DNA of 11,685 nt, from the NCBI GenBank assembly GCA_002341345.1, contig DDNW01000155.1, forward strand, positions 1-11,685, given 5' to 3'. This DNA is from Erythrobacter sp. UBA2510. Its GTDB lineage: Bacteria; Pseudomonadota; Alphaproteobacteria; Sphingomonadales; Sphingomonadaceae. Each line of letters opens with the position of its first letter. The first letter of the stretch is position 1. Of this stretch, positions 1 through 5,473 are shown piece after piece. The translations under genes were made by a program, and so were the position numbers. The notes beneath the pieces were generated by a model. That model ran no database searches. It was not told the origin of the DNA and worked only from the letters and a program-made list of their open reading frames with translations.

Positions 1-1085
1 CCGTCGGCATAGCCCAGTTCCTCCAGCCGCAGTGCGAACAGGCCGGAAATGGCCACCAGCACGATGCCGCGCGGCGCAATCCACGCGAGGAACAGCCGCT
101 CGCGCCAGGGCACCGAGCTGCCCAGCAGGCTGATCAGGATCGTCGCCGGTCGCACCACGAACAGCAGCGCGACGAGGAAGGCGGCAATGTACCAGTTGAT
201 CGGACGCAGCTCCTCATAGTCGAGCGAGGCCGACAGCAGGATGAAGATGCCCGAAACCAGCAGGATCGCGATATTCTGCTTGAAGGGGTGGATGCTGCGC
301 AGCGAGGCGACATGCATGTTGGCGAGCGCGATACCCATCACCGTCACCGCAACCAGCCCCGCCTCATGCTCGATCGAGTTGCACAGCACGAAAACGCCGA
401 TCACGCCGACCAGCAGGACGGGCACTTTCAGGAACTCGGGGACATAGCCACGCGGGAAGGTAAAGGCGATGACCCACGCCGCAGCATAGCCGACCACGCC
501 GGAGAACAGCGCGGCGATGATCATCGGCGGGACAACGTCGATCAGTGTCGAACCATCGGCTGACAGGCGGAAATACTCATAGGCGATAACCGCGCACATT
601 GCGCCAAGCGGGTCATTGACGATCGCTTCCCACCTTAGCAGCGCCGCCGGCCGTTGTTGGACAGAGCTCTGGCGCAATAGCGGCAACACGACCGTAGGCC
701 CGGTCACGACCAGAATCCCGCCAAACAGGATTGCGACCGGCCACACAAGCTGACCGATATCGTGCGCCGCCCAGGCACCCAGCGCCCAGCCAACCGGCAC
801 GCCGATAAACACGAGGCGCCAGACACCCTCGCCATATTTTCTCAACTCACGAAAATCGAGGCTGAGCCCGCCCTCGAACAGGATCAGCGCCACACCCACG
901 GCGACCATCGGCTCAAGCAGGTCGCCAAAGGCCTCTTCGGGGTCGATCAGTCCGGTTACAGGCCCGGCGAGGAAGCCGGCCGCCAGCATCAGCACAATGG
1001 CGGGCCAGCCGGTGCGCCATGCGATCCATTGTGCGCCAATACCCAATACGCCGATGGCGGCGATGACGATTGCCTGATGATCCAT
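1..1085 (-). CDS. CPA1-family cation:proton antiporter (NhaP-like), 3' end cut by window edge
   Basis: An inner-membrane antiporter expected to exchange Na+ or K+ for H+. The 361 visible residues read without interruption from ATG at 1085 to the window edge and consist of repeated hydrophobic segments, as in the Na+/H+ exchanger domain. Landmarks are GPVTGLIDPEE (41-51), FEGGLSLDF (70-78), TGPT (128-131), E153, the ion-site pair N157-D158 in IVNDPLGA, and APRG (337-340). N-D and the preceding Glu match the CPA1 ion-binding region. The TM5 motif reads TGPT where well-studied NhaP proteins have Thr-Asp. Relatives of this type usually carry a C-terminal TrkA/RCK regulatory domain, which would lie outside the window. 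The Shine-Dalgarno before ATG 1085 is weak. A TTG at 1121 with a better purine tract would add 12 residues of poor membrane-protein character, so I prefer the ATG. The gene lies 129 bp behind apt on the same strand without an obvious terminator between. Family is confident; ion specificity is unknown. Confidence 0.88.
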   Translation of the reverse strand, partial: MDHQAIVIAAIGVLGIGAQWIAWRTGWPAIVLMLAAGFLAGPVTGLIDPEEAFGDLLEPMVAVGVALILFEGGLSLDFRELRKYGEGVWRLVFIGVPVGWALGAWAAHDIGQLVWPVAILFGGILVVTGPTVVLPLLRQSSVQQRPAALLRWEAIVNDPLGAMCAVIAYEYFRLSADGSTLIDVVPPMIIAALFSGVVGYAAAWVIAFTFPRGYVPEFLKVPVLLVGVIGVFVLCNSIEHEAGLVAVTVMGIALANMHVASLRSIHPFKQNIAILLVSGIFILLSASLDYEELRPINWYIAAFLVALLFVVRPATILISLLGSSVPWRERLFLAWIAPRGIVLVAISGLFALRLEELGYAD

Positions 1086-1214
1086 ATAAAGCTTCGCCGC
1101 GCATGGTGGCGCGCGACGCAAATTCCCCTTTCGCCGGGAGCCTACACGCTCCAGACCTGCCTAGCCAACGCGCAAAGTCCGCAACCTATCCCGGCGATGA
1201 TATCGGCTAGAGAG
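1086..1214 (-). other. apt-antiporter spacer with two small hairpins
   Basis: This 129-bp spacer has no gene. It holds a 5-bp stem with a 6-nt loop (arms 1137-1141 and 1148-1152). Closer to the antiporter start is an imperfect 8-bp stem (1094-1097 plus 1099-1102 pairing with 1109-1116, one bulged base) ending 8 nt before the start codon. Neither is followed by a T-run on the minus strand, so I see no intrinsic terminator for apt. Read-through into the antiporter is possible. No convincing sigma70 promoter was seen. Confidence 0.3.
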
Positions 1215-1760
1215 CTAGTCGCCGTCAAAGGCGATCAGGCTATGTGCAGAAACGCCCGCTTCGCGCAGCCGGTCGGCACCACCAAGATCGGGCAGGTCGA
1301 TCACGAAGGCGGCATGGTCGCACACTGCGCCTGCGCGGCGCAGGAGGGCAACCCCTGCCAGCGCAGTGCCGCCAGTCGCGATCAGGTCATCGACGAGCAG
1401 GACATGCTCGCCATCGTCGATCAATGTCGGGTCGAGTTCGATCCGTGCTTCGCCATATTCGAGCGCGTAATCCTCGGCGATGGTCGGGACGGGCAATTTG
1501 CCAGCTTTGCGCAGCGGGACGAAGCCGAGACCCAGCCGGGTTGCGAGCGCGGTGCCGAAGATAAAACCGCGAGCCTCGATCCCGGCAACGGCAGCAATGC
1601 CTGCGGGAACGGCCCCAGCCAAGGCCTCGATGGTCGCGGCAAGGCCCGGGCCGTGCGCGATCAGCGTCGTAATGTCGCGGAACTGGATGCCCGGCTTGGG
1701 GAAGTCCGGGACCGTGCGGATGAGGGCCCTAAGATCAGGATGGCGATCCTCAGGCGTCAA
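1215..1760 (-). CDS. apt: Adenine phosphoribosyltransferase
   Basis: A cytoplasmic purine-salvage enzyme that makes AMP and pyrophosphate from adenine and PRPP. With the start chosen here it is 181 residues, a usual length for Apt. The family N-terminal block PDFPKPGIQFRDIT (18-31) is followed by GIEARGFIFG (60-69), the loop FVPLRKAGKLP (80-90), IAEDYALEYG (94-103) and the PRPP-binding motif VDDLIATGGTA (123-133) with its paired acidic residues. The start is inferred. The open frame reaches a GTG at 1817 inside petC, but family similarity begins near TTG 1760 (reading M-T-P-E-D), 20 bp after the petC stop, and no in-frame ATG or GTG lies closer. No strong Shine-Dalgarno precedes it; the purine-rich run AAGGAAGA ends inside petC. 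It is probably the last gene of the petABC transcript. Function is very likely; the exact start is less certain. Confidence 0.93.
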   Translation of the reverse strand: MTPEDRHPDLRALIRTVPDFPKPGIQFRDITTLIAHGPGLAATIEALAGAVPAGIAAVAGIEARGFIFGTALATRLGLGFVPLRKAGKLPVPTIAEDYALEYGEARIELDPTLIDDGEHVLLVDDLIATGGTALAGVALLRRAGAVCDHAAFVIDLPDLGGADRLREAGVSAHSLIAFDGD

Positions 1761-1780
1761 ACCGGCACGGCCCGTTGAAA

Positions 1781-2644
1781 TCAGTCTTCCTTGCGCTTCG
1801 GCTTGGCATCGGCCCACACGCTCTTCTTGGCGAACCAGGCGAGGATCGTCGCGAAGAACAGGAAGCCGAGTACCGGCCAGCCGGTCTGGCGACGCTTGAT
1901 CAGCGTCGGCTCGGCCGTCCAGGTCAGGAAGGCGGCTACGTCCTCAGCCATCTGCGGAATGGTCGCCTCGGTGCCGTCGTCGAAAGTCACCTGACCGTCC
2001 ATGGTCAGCGGCGGCGCCATCGCCAGGTTGAGGTTGGCGAAATACGGGTTGTGGTGCAGGCCCGGACCCGGTGCGGAGGCCGGGAACTTCTCGACCAGCT
2101 CTGCTGACGGTTCCTGATAGCCTGTCAGCAGCGAGTAGACGTAATGCGTGCCGTGGTGGCGCGCCTTGGTCATCAGCGACAGGTCGGGCGGAATGGCATT
2201 GCCGTTCGCCGCAGCCGCCGCAACCGCATTGGGATAGGGCGACGGGAAATAGTCGGTCGGCATGCCCGGACGGGTGCTCGCCTCGCCAGTGTTCGGATCG
2301 ATGCCGGGGACGGTCCAGCTGGCCGCCTCGGCCTTTACCTGCGCCTCGGTATAGCCGATCTCGGCAAGATTGCGGAACGCGACCTGGTTCAGCGAGTGGC
2401 AGGCCGAGCAGACTTCCTTGTAGACCTTGTAGCCGCGCTGCAGCTGGGCGAGGTCCCAGTTGCCGAACACGCCTTCGAACGACCAGTGGACGTCCTCACG
2501 CGGTGTGAGATGGAATTCATGCTCTGCCGTAGGCTCTTTCAGATAGCCCTGCCCGACGACCGTCGCTGCGCCCGGGATAAAGGACCAGAGCAGGACGCAG
2601 CCAACAAAGAACAGGCCGATCAGGATGCCGAAGATGCGGATCAT
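1781..2644 (-). CDS. petC: Cytochrome c1 of the bc1 complex
   Basis: The c-type cytochrome subunit of ubiquinol:cytochrome c reductase, accepting electrons from the Rieske protein and passing them to soluble or membrane cytochrome c. The protein has 287 residues. An N-terminal hydrophobic segment (about 3-22) acts as export signal. The haem attachment motif is C79-S-A-C82-H83, followed by the c1-typical AFRNLAEIGYTE (89-100). PDLSLMTKAR (153-162) and NPYFANLNLAMAPPL (199-213) follow, with M209 as the expected sixth iron ligand. A C-terminal membrane anchor spans about 255-272 and is followed by the basic tail KPKRKED. ATG at 2644 has GGGGA about 11 nt upstream and lies 27 bp after the petB stop. 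petC is separate from petB here, unlike the fused fbcH arrangement of some rhizobia. Haem attachment would need cytochrome c maturation genes, not present in this window. Confidence 0.97.
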   Translation of the reverse strand: MIRIFGILIGLFFVGCVLLWSFIPGAATVVGQGYLKEPTAEHEFHLTPREDVHWSFEGVFGNWDLAQLQRGYKVYKEVCSACHSLNQVAFRNLAEIGYTEAQVKAEAASWTVPGIDPNTGEASTRPGMPTDYFPSPYPNAVAAAAANGNAIPPDLSLMTKARHHGTHYVYSLLTGYQEPSAELVEKFPASAPGPGLHHNPYFANLNLAMAPPLTMDGQVTFDDGTEATIPQMAEDVAAFLTWTAEPTLIKRRQTGWPVLGFLFFATILAWFAKKSVWADAKPKRKED

Positions 2645-2671
2645 TGGATAATCTTTCCCCAGTAACCTGTT

Positions 2672-3970
2672 TTATGCCGCCGCCGTGGCGGGCTTGTCCG
2701 TTCCCAGCACCGCCTCGGTGATCGAGGAGGGCAGTCGCTCGGGCCGCTCGATCGAGGAGATGATCGGCAGGATGATCAGGAAGTGCGCGAAGTAATAGGC
2801 GGTAGCGAGCTGGCTGAGCATCACATAGGGCTCTTCAGCCGGGGCGCCGCCGCACCAGAACAGCACCAGCATGGTCGGGATCAGGCCAAACCAGAAGAAC
2901 TTGCGGAACAGCGGGCGGTAATGGCCTGAGCGCACCGGGCTCTTGTCGAGCCAGGGCAGGAAGAACCACACCAGGATTGCGCTGAACATCGCCAGCACGC
3001 CAAGCAGCTTGGCCGGAATGATCTGGATGCCGAGCAGCGGGATCGTCAGGTCGCCGGTGAAGGCGCGCAAAATCGCGTAGAACGGCCAGAAATACCATTC
3101 GGGCACAATGTGCGCGGGCGTCGAAAGCGGGTTCGCCGGAATGTAGTTGTCCGGGTGGCCCAGATAGTTCGGCAGGAAGAACACAAACGCCATGTAGATA
3201 ATCAGGAACACGCCGAGGCCGAAGCCGTCCTTCGCGGTGAAATAGGGGTGGAACGGGAGCGTATCGCTCTCGGTCTTCACCTCGACACCGGTCGGGTTGG
3301 AGCTGCCCGGAATGTGCAGCGCCCAGATGTGCAGGATCACCGCACCCGCGATCACGAAGGGCAGCAGGAAGTGCAGGCTGAAGAAGCGGTTCAGCGCGGC
3401 ATTGTCGGGCGCGAAACCGCCCAGCAACCACACCTGCAGCGGCTCGCCCACGAAGGGGATCGCGCCGAACAGGCCGGTGATGACCTTGGCGCCCCAGAAG
3501 CTCATCTGGCCCCACGGCAGCACGTAGCCCATGAAGGCGGTCGCCATCATCAGCAGGAAGATAACGACGCCGATCAGCCAGATCATTTCGCGCGGCGCCT
3601 TGTACGAGGAGTAGAAGAAGCCGCGGAAGATATGGATGTAGATCACGACGAAGAAGAAGCTGGCGCCATTGGCGTGCGCATAGCGCATCAGCCAGCCCCA
3701 GTTGACGTCGCGCATGATGTGCTCGACCGAGTTGAACGCGACGCCTGCATTGGCGGCATAATGCATCGCCAGGATCACGCCGGTGACGATCTGCAGCACG
3801 AGGCAGAAGCCCGCCAGCACGCCGAAATTCCACAAATAGGAAAGGTTGCGCGGCACCGGATAGCCCGCGCCCACGGCGTTATAGACGAAACGGGGCAGCG
3901 GCAGCTTCTCGTCAAAGAAGCGCATCACCGGATTTACAGGTTCGTAGTTCTTGGCCCAGGGAAAGCTCAT
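2672..3970 (-). CDS. petB: Cytochrome b of the bc1 complex
   Basis: The membrane core subunit of the bc1 complex, carrying haems bL and bH and both quinone sites. At 432 residues it has the usual length for an alphaproteobacterial cytochrome b. The four haem-ligand histidines are H99 and H113 in one helix and H200 and H214 in the other, each pair 14 apart. The Qo-site features are [13 protein letters not shown] (153-165) and P290-E-W-Y293. Eight membrane helices are visible, the last three after the PEWY loop. It starts at ATG 3970, 17 bp after the petA stop, with a GAGAGA purine tract upstream, so it is cotranscribed and probably coupled with petA. Nothing is missing or damaged. Long open frames on the opposite strand here are codon-bias shadows. 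Confidence 0.98.
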   Translation of the reverse strand: MSFPWAKNYEPVNPVMRFFDEKLPLPRFVYNAVGAGYPVPRNLSYLWNFGVLAGFCLVLQIVTGVILAMHYAANAGVAFNSVEHIMRDVNWGWLMRYAHANGASFFFVVIYIHIFRGFFYSSYKAPREMIWLIGVVIFLLMMATAFMGYVLPWGQMSFWGAKVITGLFGAIPFVGEPLQVWLLGGFAPDNAALNRFFSLHFLLPFVIAGAVILHIWALHIPGSSNPTGVEVKTESDTLPFHPYFTAKDGFGLGVFLIIYMAFVFFLPNYLGHPDNYIPANPLSTPAHIVPEWYFWPFYAILRAFTGDLTIPLLGIQIIPAKLLGVLAMFSAILVWFFLPWLDKSPVRSGHYRPLFRKFFWFGLIPTMLVLFWCGGAPAEEPYVMLSQLATAYYFAHFLIILPIISSIERPERLPSSITEAVLGTDKPATAAA

Positions 3971-3987
3971 TATTGCGTCTCTCTCGC

Positions 3988-4569
3988 CTAGCCGATCACG
4001 ACGGTCGTGTCGGTGGTGAAGGTGTATTCAGGCACTTCGAGATTGAGCGGTGCCGGACCTTTGCGGATACGTGCCGCAGTGTCGTAGTGCGAACCATGGC
4101 AGGGGCAGAAATAGCCGCCGAACTCGCCACGCGGCTCACCTTCGGCGGCGCCCAGCGGCACGCAGCCAAGGTGCGTGCACACGCCCATGGTAATCAGCCA
4201 GTTTTCATGGCCTTCCTTGGTCCGCTCGGCCAGCGTCTGCGGGTCGCGCAGCGAACCGACATCGACGGCATTGGCAGCCTCGATCTCTGCGGGCGTAAGG
4301 TTGCGCACGAAGACCGGCTGCTTACGGAACACCGCCTTGATCGCCTGACCGGTTTCGATCGCCGACACGTCGAGTTCGGTCGTGCTCTCGGCGAGCACGT
4401 CCTTCGACGGTGCCATCTGGCTGACCAGCGGCACGAGAGTCGCCAGAGCGCCCACCCCTGCGGCCGATACAGCTGCAATTTCGATGAAGTCGCGGCGACG
4501 AACCCCGTCTCCGCTGGCCCCTTCGTCGCTACCAATGCCGGAAAGTTCTTCGGTGCCAGTGGTTGCCAT
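3988..4569 (-). CDS. petA: Rieske iron-sulfur subunit of the bc1 complex
   Basis: The [2Fe-2S] subunit that takes the first electron from ubiquinol at the Qo site and delivers it to cytochrome c1. The protein has 193 residues. A twin-arginine stretch RRRDF (24-28) precedes a single hydrophobic anchor (about 30-50), consistent with Tat-dependent export of the folded cluster domain. Cluster box I is C131-T-H133-L-G-C136 and box II is C155-P-C157-H158-G-S-H. By family knowledge C131, H133, C155 and H158 bind the cluster, and C136 and C157 form the disulfide. GPAPLNL (171-177) follows as expected. It starts at ATG 4569 with the purine tract AAGGCAGGG just upstream. It is the first gene of petABC, which probably continues into apt, and follows a leader of about 100 nt with a candidate promoter at 4680-4708. 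Confidence 0.97.
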   Translation of the reverse strand: MATTGTEELSGIGSDEGASGDGVRRRDFIEIAAVSAAGVGALATLVPLVSQMAPSKDVLAESTTELDVSAIETGQAIKAVFRKQPVFVRNLTPAEIEAANAVDVGSLRDPQTLAERTKEGHENWLITMGVCTHLGCVPLGAAEGEPRGEFGGYFCPCHGSHYDTAARIRKGPAPLNLEVPEYTFTTDTTVVIG

Positions 4570-4679
4570 TACCCTGCCTTGCCTTCCGCCCGCTTGCGGC
4601 CCCCTGGCCGATCTACGAGCGGGTGAATGTTGACCCGCCGCGCCCCCTTGTTGCCCCTAAGGGGCGGCGGCTTGGCGGG
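4570..4679 (-). other. Structured 5' leader of petABC
   Basis: There is no gene between the predicted transcription start and petA. The leader holds three inverted repeats: GCCCC-TTA-GGGGC (4653-4665, perfect 5-bp stem), GCGGGT-8 nt-ACCCGC (4619-4638, perfect 6-bp stem) and GGCC-4 nt-GGCC (4598-4609). None is followed by a T-run, so they are not intrinsic terminators. In GC-rich DNA short stems arise often by chance, so a regulatory role is only a possibility. No known riboswitch class was recognised. Confidence 0.3.
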
Positions 4680-4708
4680 CTGATAGACGGAAGATTCGCG
4701 CCTGCCAA
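4680..4708 (-). promoter_or_regulatory. Candidate sigma70-type promoter for petABC-apt
   Basis: On the minus strand TTGGCA (5 of 6 to the -35 consensus, 4703-4708) is separated by exactly 17 bp from TATCAG (4 of 6 to the -10 consensus, 4680-4685). It lies between the pgeF terminator and petA, where a promoter is needed. The start would be near 4673, about 104 nt before the petA ATG. No experimental support can be seen from sequence. Confidence 0.45.
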
Positions 4709-4763
4709 CCCGCCTTTTCGCGAGCGCGGCAACAGCTGTCTATTGCACGACGGGGTAAAGTTT

Positions 4764-4798
4764 AAAAAAATGGCCGTCGGCCCCTCGGCTTAGAGGGG
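4764..4798 (-). terminator. Intrinsic terminator of pepN-pgeF
   Basis: On the minus strand a stem CCCCTC-6 nt-GAGGGG (4781-4798) spans the pgeF stop codon. It is followed by the compact hairpin GGCC-GAC-GGCC (4772-4782), then an A and seven T (4764-4770). The second hairpin with its T-run is the functional-looking unit. It separates pepN-pgeF from the pet operon. Confidence 0.6.
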
Positions 4799-5473
4799 GA
4801 GCGCCACGGCGGAAAACTGCCTGCCGCCGGTCGGCCCGCCGCGATGCGTGGCGCGGCGGTAGGAATAGAGCCGGTCCTCATTGGCATATGTGTCCAGCGC
4901 CAGATCCTCCACCTGGCCGACATGGGCCGATTCGAGGCGCCAGCGCACATAACCGGGCAGGTCGAACAGCCATTTGCCCGGGCGTTCGCCAAGGCGGAAG
5001 AAGGCGTCGTGCCGCGTCTCGAACTTCACGCGAAAATCGTAATCGACCTCGTAACTCGCCTGCGCGATGGTCGGACCGATGACGGCGGTGATGTTGGCCG
5101 GATTCGCTCCGAAAGCGACCATGTGCCGCACGGTCGCCTCCAGCACGCCAGAATGCGCGCCGCGCCAGCCCGCATGGGCAGCACCGATCACGCCCGCATG
5201 CGGGTCGGCAAAAAGAACCGGCGCGCAATCGGCGGTGACGATGGCGAGCATCGTTCCGGGCGTATTGCTGACCACTCCGTCCGCCTCGGGACGGGCGGTT
5301 TCGGGAAAGGGACCGGCGGCCTCGACCACGCGTGCAGAATGCACCTGCTTGAGCAAGACGGGCTCGATGCCGGGGGCGACCAGATCGAACGCCTGCGCAT
5401 CGCTTTGCTGCGCCGTGAAGAAACCGTGCGGCAGGCGAATAGCAGGAGACCGGAGCAGCGTATCCTCAGCCAA
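4790..5473 (-). CDS. pgeF: PgeF/YfiH-family protein (peptidoglycan editing factor, Cu-oxidase_4 fold), N-terminally short
   Basis: A member of the YfiH/YlmD/LACC1 family. Relatives act on purine nucleosides or remove misincorporated residues from peptidoglycan precursors; which applies here is not shown. The protein has 227 residues. Metal-site residues are H45 in LKQVHSARV, C83 in TADCAPVLF and H100 in AAHAGWRG, followed by IGPTIAQASYEV (132-143) and the C-terminal LYSYRRATHRGG (202-213). The N-terminus is unusual: the family block with GGVS, LN and an EN-R segment between the HGF and QVH motifs is missing. Only about 25 residues link HGFF (16-19) to QVH (43-45), against roughly 50 in E. coli YfiH. 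The start is TTG at 5473, overlapping the end of pepN by 8 bp. No other in-frame start or clear Shine-Dalgarno is near, so coupling to pepN is likely. Family is secure; the symbol reflects family only. Confidence 0.88.
   Translation of the reverse strand: MAEDTLLRSPAIRLPHGFFTAQQSDAQAFDLVAPGIEPVLLKQVHSARVVEAAGPFPETARPEADGVVSNTPGTMLAIVTADCAPVLFADPHAGVIGAAHAGWRGAHSGVLEATVRHMVAFGANPANITAVIGPTIAQASYEVDYDFRVKFETRHDAFFRLGERPGKWLFDLPGYVRWRLESAHVGQVEDLALDTYANEDRLYSYRRATHRGGPTGGRQFSAVALPL

Noticed and set aside
1137..1152. Terminator behind apt
   Set aside because: There is a 5-bp hairpin, but the minus strand has no T-run after it, so it does not meet the criteria for an intrinsic terminator.
762..1778. 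338-codon plus-strand open frame
   Set aside because: It lies antisense to the antiporter start and to apt, has no recognisable domain and a biased Arg/Gln/Asp composition typical of a GC-rich shadow frame.
1761..1817. N-terminal extension of apt into petC (GTG 1817)
   Set aside because: It overlaps the petC coding end and adds residues with no Apt similarity; TTG 1760 gives the usual Apt length.
3110..3991. 293-codon plus-strand open frame
   Set aside because: It is antisense to petB; the His/Glu/Gln-rich translation is the expected mirror of a hydrophobic membrane protein.
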